Source: Nothophaeocryptopus gaeumannii
Lineage: Eukaryota; Ascomycota; Dothideomycetes; Mycosphaerellales; Mycosphaerellaceae
DNA length: 64,000 nt
Reading direction: 5' to 3'
Assembly: GCA_031771865.1 (NCBI GenBank)
Contig: JASISA010000042.1
Location: 1,171,501-1,235,500 of the forward strand
Shown: piece by piece, positions 53,901 through 63,573 of the stretch
Numbering within the stretch: the stretch's first letter is position 1
Layout: every line of letters starts with the position of its first letter
Translations under genes and position numbers: made by a program
Notes under the pieces: generated by a model
What the model saw: only the letters and a program-made list of their open reading frames with translations
What the model was told of the DNA's origin: nothing
Databases searched by the model: none

Positions 53901-54058
53901 AGATGGAGGAGAATTGGAAGAGTGCTGGGTATAACGTGCAGGTTAAGGATTTGGTGGATTTTGAGGACGATTATGGGTTGGAGGAGGTTGAGGGGGAGGG
54001 TGACGAGGACGAGGCCGAAGAAGACGAGGATGATGATGAGGAGGAGGATGAAGAGTAA
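50933..54058 (+). CDS. M16-family zinc metallopeptidase (YOL098C/Sdd3-like)
   Basis: A member of the pitrilysin/insulinase/presequence-protease family. From the ATG at 50933 the single-exon protein has about 1041 residues, the usual size of these two-lobed peptidases. It carries the inverted zinc motif HxxEH (H66, E69, H70 in GAPHTLEHLVFMGS) and a downstream glutamate in GVVYSEMQARENTPG as probable third ligand. The N-terminal lobe also shows FSTTNAGTATDYTSYSL and FRSETGGTTPELRRL; the C-terminal lobe includes PTMGAAADNSFTSQVLQGV. There is no clear targeting sequence after this start, so a cytosolic enzyme is likely. The tail is a run of Asp/Glu. The frame is open 372 bp further upstream, but that part lacks conserved features. 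Confidence 0.9.
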   Translation: MPASKKQESRFKTTQTLHLDYAPVNITQYESIRTGMRLAVVDRKGPKVEGEFALATEINDNSGAPHTLEHLVFMGSKTYQYTGLLDKLSSRAFSTTNAGTATDYTSYSLKTAGWEGFSQILPIYLEHLLVPTMTDAACYTEVHHVDGTGHDAGVVYSEMQARENTPGDLMELRRRELMYPPGNGFRSETGGTTPELRRLTADRIRAYHKEMYQPKNLRVIITGDIDHDELLQIMDDFESTVVDDVTTLNAPFRRPWVDSEPTPRLKETKIDTIKFPEDDESMGEITLGYLGPNCDDSVANAALSVLMAYLANSSISVLENTLVEREQLCSAVYYEVETRPDVVIWFDLTSVETEDLKPVYERFLEVMKETVNKPLDMAYLNDCLKRERRRIMETAENSEDFFTQPIIEDHCFSARDGRSLKDLETMDELDEIEKWSEEQWREFLKKTFVDTHHVCVLGVPSRELQQTLTKQEEARVKAQQERLGEKGLKELAEKLDKAKAENGKIIPDSMLEQFPVPSAESVKFITTETARSGKARKSAPGEKLAQEIIDKADDGSPLFIHFEHIPSNFVRVKVYFGTSAVPDELRPILSLYMANLFTTPVTIDGKRVEFEELVTTLEKETTSYWVDSAHGGNQQMLAVRFITEPDSYENVISRIRTVLFDAIHDPVRLHASLTKLLADLPSEKRAGDSMAWSVNSMIHSNRSANRRATNTLTKTLYLKRLRRLLKHDEKSVTSSLQQLCSALHRAENFRVYVAADLSKLPNPVSAWKIFTQGMDLSKPLEPLDNSRATISDIGKSPGSAAYIVPIPAIDSSYAVLTSHGPDTYSHPDLPALMVGIAYLRAVEGPLWSAIRGTGLAYGVTLRRTTELGKIHFWIDRSPDCHKAFIAAKGEIEGFANGSKELKKLAIQSAVGEIVFEMADEAPTMGAAADNSFTSQVLQGVGKDWNKEMLKKIQAVGVEEVRVAIGKWLVPLFDAKSSNLVVTCATIMKEKMEENWKSAGYNVQVKDLVDFEDDYGLEEVEGEGDEDEAEEDEDDDEEEDEE

Positions 54059-54410
54059 TGAAACTGGGAATGCGGTTGTGTTTTTTGGTACGTGATGTAG
54101 CTAGCTGTACATGTTTCGGTCTCAGCCCCTGCAGCGCGTCTCGATCACAACGCTCTTCCAGGCGCGTACCGGCAGGACGTGTGAGCATTAAATGCCGATG
54201 CTGATCGTTTACACGCTATGATACGTTTTCAACTGCCAGCGCTGCTTCTTCGACGATGTGTACCACGAGATACTGCCTTATCTTTTTATCCACGTGCGTT
54301 CAAGCAAGTATCCCAGGGCGCGCGTCCGAGCCTCTGAGTCGCTGACCTGGGAAGTAGGCAGTCATGTAGACCATTCTTCCCGCTCTTCTTGTCAAACTTC
54401 ATCTTTTAGC
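54059..54410. other. Short intergenic region between convergent genes
   Basis: About 350 bp between the stops of the M16 peptidase and the SOD-fold ribosomal protein. No gene supported. Confidence 0.5.
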
Positions 54411-55436
54411 TTATCCCCTCTCAAACCTCGCCCAACTCTTCGCCTCCATCGGTGCCCTCTCCTGCACAATCCCCCAATCCACCGCATCCCACCAAGCCTC
54501 CAAAAACTTCCTCTTCCCACTAACCCCAAAATCATACAACCACACATGTTCCCACGTATTGACACAAAGAACAGGCATCACGTTCGTTCCTCCTGGCGGC
54601 AATTTCGCCTGACTCCTCCCGGACTGACTCTGCGGACCAAATGCTCCGGCAGTATTAGCCGGTATCTGGGCTTGTTGAGCTAGGTAGGAAGTGTAGGTTG
54701 AGGGGTTGGAGGAGGACATGTCGATGCCTTGTTGGCGGTAGCCTGCCTCAGGAAACGGGGTGCCGGCGAGGTAGGTGGAGAGGATGCGCCATTGGCCTGA
54801 GCGAGAGGAGGTGCTGCGGAAAGCTGCGCCGTCGACGTTGCGGGCCCAGACAAGCCAGACGAAACCAGGGCCGAACATGGATGCGGCGGTGTCGAGCATC
54901 GTTGTACGGAGGGTGTCTATGCTGCCGAATGTCCTGACTAGACTCTCTACCAACTGTGGGCAGTTGCTCAGTTCTAGCGGGGCTGTGGAGAGGGAGTCGA
55001 AGAAGAAGTGGTTGTTGAAGGCCATGCTGGCGTGATTGAAAAGCGCGGCGTTGAGAGGGTCGCGGGCGAAGATGAGGGCGAGGTCTTTGACGGAGTGGTT
55101 GGCTATGGGTTCGCCGGCTATGAGCTCGTTGAGTTTGGTGATGATTTGGGATTGGTATTGTGTCCAGCCCATCTCGTAGCCGGGAGGGGAGAGGAGGCCC
55201 CGTATGCCTTGCTCTTGGAAGGTGTCTTCGAAGTTGAGTTTGGGGATATCATGTTGGCGGCGGGATGTGGTCGCGTGTATGCTGCGCGATTGCTGGGGGA
55301 TGAAGGCCTTGGTCTGGGAGGAGTGTTAGGGTGTGTGAAGCCATTGAGGGTGTTGTTGTGGACATACACATTGGGGACATGTCCATGGCAATGATCTGAA
55401 GAGGCCCGACGGCCGCAGTATTCGTCTCGTGATCAT
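54411..55436 (-). CDS. Mitochondrial small ribosomal subunit protein with Fe/Mn-SOD fold (Rsm26/Mrp1 type)
   Basis: Two exons, 55436-55368 and 55313-54411, give 323 residues; the intron has the consensus donor GTATGT. A mitochondrial presequence (MITRRILRPSGLFRSLPW) leads into LNFEDTFQEQGIRGLLSPPG and an SOD-like fold: LFNHASMAFNNHFFFDSL, SMFGPGFVWLVWARN, PVLCVNTWEHVWLYDFGV and LEAWWDAVDW. Compared with true superoxide dismutases, the ligand His of the WNHTFYW motif is Asn (FNNHFFF), and the ligand Asp of DVWEH is Asn (NTWEH), so metal binding is probably lost. This is the hallmark of the mS42/mS43 mitoribosomal proteins, not active SOD. Which of the two it is cannot be decided here. Confidence 0.88.
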
Positions 55437-55991
55437 TCTTGTATGTGAGTGAATGTCTCCATCATCGTCCTCCAAGTCCCAAAGGCCGTAGACAAGACGC
55501 CGCTCGGGAGTGAGCACAGACCAGCCGTCCCACGATTTTCTTTCAAGGAATAACCGCCAACCATTTCGACTTCTCGACTTCACTTCGAAACAAGCGCCAG
55601 CACGTTTCATCTCACGTCCATGCGCCGACGATACAGCAACCACACGATGTCCGAAATTTACCGCTGGGTGTCACTGTACCACCAACATCGACTTCTATTC
55701 CCAGCGCAAGTGTCCGTCCACTCCTCTGTCTTCATCTACTTGCGCGTGTCCCAATCTGAGAATGTCTCTCCACTTTCACCCAAGACTACACGGTAAGACC
55801 TGTCTTGCGCGACCGACTTTCCTTCTGTTGTCATTTCATTGTCCTTCACTTCCTCTACCACGCGTTTCTCGACTACTGTGCTGTCTTGCCTGCGACCGCT
55901 GGCCGGCCTGCTCTTTCTTTCCTTGTCTCTTCTGTTTCTACTCCAGCATTTCGAGATACCCGCGCATTTTCTCAGCGCAAGCATTCTAATC
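55437..55991. other. Divergent promoter region
   Basis: About 550 bp between divergent starts. The right part is rich in CTTT/TTCC runs typical of fungal leaders. The surface-protein frame is open upstream to 55839 but a signal peptide begins only at 55992. Confidence 0.5.
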
Positions 55992-57986
55992 ATGTCGCGT
56001 GCGACCCAGTCCTTCTTCGCGCTTTCCTGTCTATTTTGCGCCTGGCCAGCGAACGCGTTATGGATTCCGGAAGAACTTCGAAAAGACGCGGCCTTCTGGA
56101 TGTCCGAGGACTTCTCACCGTTCGCGAAACGAGACGATACAGCAACTTGTGGCGGCAACACGAATCTAAAGCAATGTGGTAGCGACTTTCCTTCCGACTT
56201 TTGTTGCAGCGCGAACACGCAATGCCTGCATCTTAATGCAACTTCTTCGATTACGGCCGCGCTCTGTTGTCCTGCTGGTCAGGATTGCGCGATCATTGGA
56301 ACGGTCAGCTGCGATGTGAATGCACAGAACGCTACAGCGGTGCCAAGCAGTCAATTACACGCCAATCCGCCCACAGCGCTGGCGAAATGTGGAAGCCAGT
56401 GCTGTCCCATGGGATATACTTGTCAGGGCTCGAATTGCGTGGCTCAAACGAAGAGCGAGGCCGCTGCTAGTGCTTCATATTCTTCGGCTTCTTCTGCCTC
56501 CTCATCGACGAACTCCGCGACATCGCTGCTGCCATCTTCGACCAGCACGCTCTCGAGCTCAACGATCCCACTTCCTCAGGCAGCATCAACGACAGCAAGC
56601 CTAACCGAACAATCAAACGGCGACGATTCCTTCTCTGGCAAGTCCTTCGCAGCCGGATTTGTACCAGGCATAGCTCTTGGTCTCTTGGCAGCGGCAGCTT
56701 TATTTTTCTTGTGTATCCGTAAAAGGAGACGGCGAAGCTATGTGGATGAGAAACACCACTCAAGTGGCAGGGACACCTTGACAGATCTGTCTCCCGATAT
56801 GTACAGACGGCCAACAGTGCATGGCCGATCTATCTCAGAACCCACGGGTGCGGCAAGCATGATCTACCGCTCAGAATTCCTAAACTCATCTCCGCCAAGA
56901 GACAAGGACAGTGATATTCGGGAAGGTCTGAGTGGGTACATGATACATGTCGAGTCTCCTGCCAACAGAGATGCGATCCAGACGCATCAGCAGCAAGAGC
57001 GATCTCCGAGGAAGAAAGGCATCTTCTCTCACTCGCCGTTCGTGAATCAAGTTGCGACTCCCAAGCCAACACAATCACCAGTGCCAGCTCATATGAAGCG
57101 TGGGACACTATCTTTCCAAATAAGCCCAGTTCGCGGACTCAAAAAACAGAGGAGCATGCACTCTCTCCGTCGTCAAATGACAAGCGCCTCCGCGTCCCGC
57201 CAAAACAGCAACCCCAGATCAGACATCAGCCGCAGTCAAAGCACAGAGACGATAAAAGTGACACTGGCGTCACCCGGCCAAAGCCTCTCCCCAGCCGAAA
57301 CGTTAGGGTCCGCGGCCTACAGACCCCAAATTCGTCAACCCCAGCCTCACATGTCCACGATCCCCTCATGGGAGACTACCTCACCCCGAAGTGAAGAATC
57401 AACACCCATAGACGAAGATCCCGACTACTCGACTCCCACGCGTGCGGGCAGGAACAGCGACGTGAAGAACATCGGGGCGACGCTGCAGAGTCCGTATACG
57501 CCTAGCAATTACGCTAGTGGGAGTTTCGCCCCAACGATCCCAAGAACGGAGAGGCCGACCATGGCCGAGAGGAATTCCTTCGCTCCCAGAACAGATACCT
57601 TCCAACATGCCAAGAACGACTACCTCAGCACCGTCATGGGCAATGACGAAGCCGCTCGCTCGCGAGCAATGAGTCCACCTTCACATTCTGAACCCACCTT
57701 TCTGAGGAATAACTCAGACACAAGCACTGGATATCATGGAGCTGCCGCATATCCACCACCACCTGTCCCGGAGGAAAACAATACTCGCTGGAGTGGGCTT
57801 TTGGGCATACCGGGTATGGGCAATAAGAGGGATTCGACGTGGAGGTTGACGGCTATGACTACTTTTTCGAACATGATGGAGGGGGCTGGGTTGAAGAAGA
57901 GTGAGATGAGGGATTTGAAGATGGGGCCGGATCCGAGGGAGTGGAATCGAGAGAGTCCGAGGAGGTGGGGGAGTAGGCGGAAATGA
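55992..57986 (+). CDS. Cys-rich single-pass surface protein (candidate wall sensor or receptor)
   Basis: Predicted 664 residues in one exon. The start at 55992 gives a signal peptide (MSRATQSFFALSCLFCAWPANA). The ectodomain has about 14 cysteines in the blocks CGGNTNLKQCGSDFPSDFCC, ALCCPAGQDC and CGSQCCPMGYTCQGSNC, with N-glycosylation sites. A Ser/Thr-rich stalk follows, then one membrane helix (FVPGIALGLLAAAALFFLCI), a basic stop-transfer (RKRRRR) and a long disordered Ser/Pro-rich cytoplasmic tail. The layout is that of fungal wall-integrity sensors (Wsc/Mid2 class), but the Cys spacing is not a WSC domain, and no ligand or partner can be named. The Cys-rich/Ser/TM pattern is widespread and poorly characterised in Pezizomycotina. 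Confidence 0.8.
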   Translation: MSRATQSFFALSCLFCAWPANALWIPEELRKDAAFWMSEDFSPFAKRDDTATCGGNTNLKQCGSDFPSDFCCSANTQCLHLNATSSITAALCCPAGQDCAIIGTVSCDVNAQNATAVPSSQLHANPPTALAKCGSQCCPMGYTCQGSNCVAQTKSEAAASASYSSASSASSSTNSATSLLPSSTSTLSSSTIPLPQAASTTASLTEQSNGDDSFSGKSFAAGFVPGIALGLLAAAALFFLCIRKRRRRSYVDEKHHSSGRDTLTDLSPDMYRRPTVHGRSISEPTGAASMIYRSEFLNSSPPRDKDSDIREGLSGYMIHVESPANRDAIQTHQQQERSPRKKGIFSHSPFVNQVATPKPTQSPVPAHMKRGTLSFQISPVRGLKKQRSMHSLRRQMTSASASRQNSNPRSDISRSQSTETIKVTLASPGQSLSPAETLGSAAYRPQIRQPQPHMSTIPSWETTSPRSEESTPIDEDPDYSTPTRAGRNSDVKNIGATLQSPYTPSNYASGSFAPTIPRTERPTMAERNSFAPRTDTFQHAKNDYLSTVMGNDEAARSRAMSPPSHSEPTFLRNNSDTSTGYHGAAAYPPPPVPEENNTRWSGLLGIPGMGNKRDSTWRLTAMTTFSNMMEGAGLKKSEMRDLKMGPDPREWNRESPRRWGSRRK

Positions 57987-58640
57987 TGGGAGGATTGCCA
58001 AGATTGTTGAGCCGTAGACAGTGTATCTGACGAGTATCATGACTTGATCATTGTGTTAATTTCGCCTCTTCGCGTCACGAGTGCTTTCGTGATGTGGGCG
58101 TATCATGCAAGCCTTGGGCGAGTCAAGCCCGTGCCATACCTCTCTCGGGCGAAGAGGCCGAAGCCCTGCGTCGCTTGCATCTCTAGACGACAACATCACA
58201 ACACCACAACACTGCATCTACTCTAATATCCTATTGAAACCTCACAGCCCATACGCTTCCTTCTTTAGCCTGGGGCATCCGTCAGCCCATCTGCGCCCGC
58301 CGGTCAACAGCAACTGGTGTTTCGCTCTGCATCTGAGCCCGAAAACATCGGCAATACCTCCAGAGTCCCCGAGACGCTTCTATAGACTCAGAGAAAGAGC
58401 AGAAGGCACAAATCTACCGATCTGACCTGTCTTCAGTGATGATCAGGAATGCACACTCTGCCGTCCAGGTCTTGTCGCTCGCGCCTGAGCCAGGTGACAG
58501 GACACGCCATCCGTGCAGGTCTTCGAAGACCTTCTCGTTCAACGAAAACTTGTCTGCTGAGAAAGATTCGAACGAGCTTGAGTCTCAAAAAGGTCCAGGA
58601 TGATAAGCTGGCAGTAGAAAGCGGTGCTACAATGATCAAG
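57987..58640. other. Intergenic region between convergent genes
   Basis: About 650 bp between two stops. No gene supported; short frames only. Confidence 0.5.
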
Positions 58641-61600
58641 CTATCGTAATTCGAAGATCTCCGGCTTGACCCTGTTATTTCCTTCGACCGACGCATTCTG
58701 CCACTCGATTGCTTCGCCATTCATCATCTTGTGGATATAGCATTCGCCGATCAGCTCATAGTAATAGGGCTGAGGATCCTTGACCACGAATGGTTTTGAC
58801 TCCCGTTTCTTCGGGGTATCTGTTTTCTGTGCTGCGTCTGGTTGAGAGGCGTGCGTGGCTGACGTTAAGTCGGGCCCAGTTGGGAAAGTTCCAGGTGCTC
58901 CTTGAGGTATTGTACCATGTGCGGTATTGGAAGCGGTGTTGGGACCAGACTCTGTGTCATCTGCCGTGAGAGTCGCTATGCCCGGTCCAGGCTGAGTCGA
59001 TCTGCGTAGAGTTCTGAAGACGTCGGCAGGTGAGTACTCGGCAATCTTGGGCAAGCTCGCTAGGAATTGACCATATGTATCCGCAAGGGTTGCTGGCAAG
59101 AGTTCTGGAAAGAAGGCGTTGTAGACTGCCAGCAATGCCATAGCGTGAACGATTGCCTCGCCACAAGTCACTATCACCGCAACGCCGCAAATGAAGACCA
59201 ATAGCGCCTCTGGAGTCTTCACCTCATCGACTTTTCCTAGCAATTGCCACAATCTTTCTGTTTGGCCTGTTGCGTAGAGGTCGGCAAAGACGTGTGGTGT
59301 GGCAAGGAGCGTGAGCAAACTCGCTGAAAGTCGTTCGCGTATGGCTAGTACGAGAAATAGCGCGAGCATTGTCAATGTTAAGATTCGCCTGGTGCTTGGA
59401 GTAGTAAGCAGACGTTTCCACAAGGGACAGTACGGCACCGCATCTGTCGTAACCGCAGTCGTTCGACGCGTTGGAGGAGGTGCTACTAGACCAGAGTCCG
59501 TGCGACCATTTTGCATGCGGTCTGCGATGTGAAACCCGTCTTCACCTCGAGCCTTGCGCTTCTTCAACCACTTGTCAATGAAGGGTGCAATCTTCTCTGC
59601 TCTCTCACGAAAGTCGTTTCTATCAGCCTCTCTTTGTTTCTCGATGTCTTCGGGCTTCTTTTCCAAGCGCCGCAGAACCACAGGAACGCTGCATCCATAC
59701 AAAATGCAAACGAGATCACCCACTTTGGTGTTCTCAGGCGCAAGGCCCAACAGCTGCCTTCCAGTTTCGATAAGTCGTCTGCTCCAGATCGTAGCCTGAA
59801 CATGTCGAAGTACGTCCTCGACGATCTCTGATTTGCGGCCACGAATGTGCTCTCCGGTGTCAAATGCGTTATTTGGGTCGAGCATACTTCAGCGCAGCTT
59901 CGATCGCATTCTTGTAATACAGAGGCGCATTGGCCTTGTTGGGGCTGCGATCCGCGACAAGCGTTTTCCAAAAGGTATCTGGGTCCTGTTTGGTATGCTC
60001 TCTTCGCCTTGCCAGCCAGCCGGCTGGTATGATTCCATTCTGCGAAGCAGCCTCTACTTTTTCGATGGTATCCAGCACGAAACCTTCGACAAACATGCTG
60101 TAATAGTCCTCGAGCTTCCGAAACCGTACTTTGTCCTTGTCGTATGCCTTGGTCCCGGCGGCATTATAGCTGCTTGAATCCGGTGTACTGACGAACGGGT
60201 CTCCGCGTTGACGTTTCATGGTGAAGATCTCGCTGTCCCTTCCATCCTTTCTTGGGGTACGTTCTTTAGCGAAGGGCACCTCGCTCACATTCGGGATCCA
60301 GGATGGTAAAGGCACAAACTCGTCTAGCTCCTGTTTGCTCAGCTGTTCTGTCTTCGACTTGTCAAATTTGAGGTCTTGACGTCTAGTATAAGAGGGGGCG
60401 AAAGGCCGGCAGATTATGTCTAGTGCTCGAGTCGGTTCTGAGCGGGAAATAGCAAAGGCAATGAATTGCTGATAAACGTCCACGATCTGCTGCTCGTAGT
60501 CAACGATGTAACTACGCCGATAAATTTTCGGGAAGACCCTGATCATTCTCTGGAGCGCTCTTTTCTCCTTGTCGTTGAGTTTGCGACCTTCTAGTCGTTC
60601 CGGAACATCTTGTGCTGAAGGCTGGCTGTCCTTGGCAAGAGCAAGCAAGGCGTAGATCGTGTCTCTGGGTTCGCTGGTCTGGAAAACAGCAAGTCTGGCC
60701 ACGATGTCTTCTAGCGTACTTGTTCGCTGCGGAACACCCCCGATCGACTTCTTGAAGAGTCTGTTAGTCGTATTAACAAGCATCGTCGCCCCGAGATCCC
60801 TCACTTCGTGAAAGAAGTCATCTGCAAATCCAAGTGTCTCTTCCTTCTTCGCAAGCTCAGACAGCTTGCGAGCCGAATTGTCCACGTCAACAAAGAGAGA
60901 AACAGCTGCTGCAAAGCTTTGCCAGTCAACGGTCTTCTTGCCACAGTGGACAGTCGCTTCTTGAGCCAGTGAGACCTCCTGCACAATCCATCGCCTCTGA
61001 AACCACTGTCTCTTCATAAGCTCGAGCAAGGCGGCCCAGTCTTCGATGTACTTCCGATCCGTGCAGAGTTGATCAAATGAATAGACGTTTAGCACATGGT
61101 CTTCGATGAACTTCAACGCCTTGTTGCTCTCGGGACTGGCAATGCCGAGCCATATACAGACGTTGCTGGCACCACCATAGATCTCGCTCATCTTCGAAAC
61201 TTGATGGTTCTTTTCCGCAATGTTATTGTCATCGATACAAATGGCATCGACCCACAGGTATCTTGGTGCATAGGGATCGCGCAGCGCCAGAAGTGCTTCG
61301 TAGAGATGCTCGTATACATGGAAGCGATAAGATCTGTCCCTTTTCTCATCAAGAATTCTGATCGCTTGATCTTTTTCGCCCTCGCCCCAGCACCAGGAGA
61401 GCGCCTCGTATTTCTGGGATTCATCTTGATCTGCGTCGCCGTTCTGAGTTCCAGTAGATTCACCCTTGTTGGTGCCGGCTATCGAATCGCCTTTCACTAT
61501 CAGTTGACAAACCACAGTCTCTTGGTCGCTGCCGGCATCCACTTTGAGGATGCGAATGCATTCTGTCCAATCGGGAAGCGGCTTGTGCTGATACAGACCA

Positions 61601-61662
61601 AGATGCTGGAGGTTTCGAGCTGATGCTATTCGCGCTTTAGGAGAAGGCGGAAGTGACTCCAT
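58641..61662 (-). pseudogene. HET-domain protein with inserted membrane helices, split by a frame break
   Basis: HET proteins act in non-self recognition (heterokaryon incompatibility). The first frame (61662-59869, about 597 residues) holds the HET domain: YEALSWCWG at about 85-93, YLWVDAICIDDNNIAEKNHQ, EIYGGASNVCIWLG and QRRWIVQEVSLA. It ends at a TAA (59869-59871) just before the conserved C-terminal region. That region continues in another frame (to 58641): RRLIETGRQLLGLAPENT, VGDLVCILYGCSVPVVLR and finally YYYELIGECYIHKMMNGEAI. The frames overlap by 17 nt around CGACCCAAATAAC; skipping one base joins them. Between VVLR and YELIGECY lie two added hydrophobic segments (ILTLTMLALFLVLAI, LLVFICGVAVIVTCG). 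Pseudogene, assembly indel and +1 frameshifting all remain possible. Confidence 0.75.
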
Positions 61663-62451
61663 CACGCAGAAAGTCCCTGTTCGTCGCTGCCACGCAAGTG
61701 TGCCTTACATGACGCTGGGAGGCCCAGGGCCGCGCGGGAGCGGGCAGCTGATGTATTACATTGCAACCAGCATTGGCTGGACCAGACCAGGGAAGGCTGC
61801 GAGCAAGGCATCGAGAAGGCGATGTGCTTGGACGCAAGCAGTATCGAGGGCGGTAGCTGTGGCGTTCAGCTGGAGACAGCCTGATCATTAAATGTATCGT
61901 AGATCGTGATTCTGGTTCAGATGTGGTTATTGAAACGCGTCGACCAAGCTCTCTATGCACAGCATGACTATCTTGGCCGGCGTTTAGAAGATATCCAGCT
62001 TGAGCTTCATCCGAAGCCAAATTGTGCTTGAATTCTGTTGACTGCGCATGCCAAAATTCTTGACCGCCTGTGTGAAGCTAACCAAAGCCCAAGGCTGAGA
62101 ATTGCGATAGCCTTGCAGGTACGTGCTTTTCCCTGCAGCCAGGAGCAACGTGCATGACAGCCTCAGCGACACATTTGGGTAGCACGCCGAGAGGCTGCAT
62201 GTAGGCCGCATACTGAATTCATGCTGCTCACGCACCCTTCATTGACTTGGTGCGAGAGGAGGCCGCACGTTCGGATCCGAATATAGCGCCTGTCTCCAGA
62301 TCCTCTCAGTGAACACACTAGAGAGCGTGAGACCAGTCGCTGCTCCAGCAGTCTCGGATCGCTGATGCTCTCGCGAAGGAGGCCGAAGGAGAAATTGTTG
62401 TCATTCAAACTCATACCATCCTATTTTCATCGAATCGAGTGAAGCTCACAG
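61663..62451. other. Region without a supported gene
   Basis: About 790 bp covering the HET gene promoter and the 3' flank of the next gene. Only short frames; no domain. Confidence 0.5.
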
Positions 62452-63129
62452 TCAAGTCAAATCAACAATAACCCTCCCGCCCGGCCCCAACATCCTCTTC
62501 CTCTGCACCGTCTCCTCCTTCGCAACATGTCTCGAAATCACACACCCTTCCGCACCAATCTCCTTCTCACAGCACGACCACATGAACCCATCCTCATAGT
62601 CCGGATCATCCACAAAGCTGTCCGGTTCTCCATGACATCTCCAATCATGGTCAGCCCAAAAATCTCCACTCTCGTCCACCTCTTTCTCTCCTTCATGATA
62701 CACACAAGCACCCTTGCTATTGCCCAAGACACTGAACTCTTCTCCGCAGTTGATACATGTTTCGTATGCTTTTCGCTTTTGGCCGACTTGGGTTGGATTG
62801 GTGGTGATTGGAGTCAGGAGATTATCCGCGATGAGACGGTTCGCGGCGGGTTGCTCGCTGGCGAGTTTGAGGAGTATTCGTTGGAGACGCGAAAGGGACG
62901 CGCCTTTGATCGCGTCGGCTACGCTCGCTGGTCGAGCTTGAGCTGGGTCGACATTGCGGACTTCTTGGTAGTCTTCGTGGTCGGGCTCCGAAGATGACTG
63001 CTCGGACTCTGAAGACGACTGCTCCGACTCTGAAGATGACTGCTCCGACTCTTCGGACGCGTCAATGTCGTCTTCCTCTGGGTCTGGATCTGAGGAGTCG
63101 GAGTCTGCTAAATAGTCAGTATGTGACAT
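62452..63129 (-). CDS. Acidic protein with C-terminal Cys/His zinc-binding region
   Basis: An uninterrupted 225-residue frame starting MSHTDYLADSDSSDPD. The N-terminal third is acidic with a three-fold SEQSSSE repeat. A helical segment follows (SLSRLQRILLKLASEQPAANRLIADNLL). The C-terminal half has a Cys/His arrangement likely to bind zinc: YETCINCGEEFSV, GACVYHEGEKEVDESGDFW, WRCHGEP, FMWSCCEKEIGAEGC and SRHV. Proteins of this kind are widespread but uncharacterised in ascomycetes, as far as I recall. Function not assigned. Confidence 0.7.
   Translation of the reverse strand: MSHTDYLADSDSSDPDPEEDDIDASEESEQSSSESEQSSSESEQSSSEPDHEDYQEVRNVDPAQARPASVADAIKGASLSRLQRILLKLASEQPAANRLIADNLLTPITTNPTQVGQKRKAYETCINCGEEFSVLGNSKGACVYHEGEKEVDESGDFWADHDWRCHGEPDSFVDDPDYEDGFMWSCCEKEIGAEGCVISRHVAKEETVQRKRMLGPGGRVIVDLT
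62993..63056. repeat. 21-bp in-frame tandem repeat
   Basis: About three copies of a 21-bp unit (GACTGCTCCGACTCTGAAGA core on the plus strand) encode the SEQSSSE repeats of the acidic protein. As a multiple of three, copy-number change keeps the frame. Confidence 0.8.
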
Positions 63130-63573
63130 CGCGTGGGGAATCTTTCCTCTCGACTAACAGGCCATGGTGCCAGCTTGTTCGTGTCTGTTCAATGCGTCCT
63201 GCCGATATACAGTAGTTGTTTTGGAGTCGCGTACTAGGGCCCCTGTCGAGGATCAGTCGATGTGACGTGTTTAACTTCTCAACGTCGAAACGCCATGGGT
63301 GTACGGGCGCACGTGAGGGGCTGTAAGTGTCAGCGACAGAACCATGCGTGCTTGGAAGTGAAAGCAATGCTGTAGTGTTGCATTCATGATGCAGTCAGTC
63401 TCGTTTCACCAGAGCTACAGACCGCAGATGCGCCATAGAGCGTGCTCTCCCACGTCTTGCAAGAGCCGTTCTCGTGCGCCTCGAACGCCGTGCCTCTTAT
63501 GCAATGCTCTGTCGCTCTTTCTAATATACACTGTCCGACCAGCGTCGACCTTGACACCGCGCGTACATGTCTT
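63130..63573. other. Intergenic region
   Basis: About 440 bp between the acidic protein start and the proteasome beta-3 stop. No gene supported. Confidence 0.5.
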
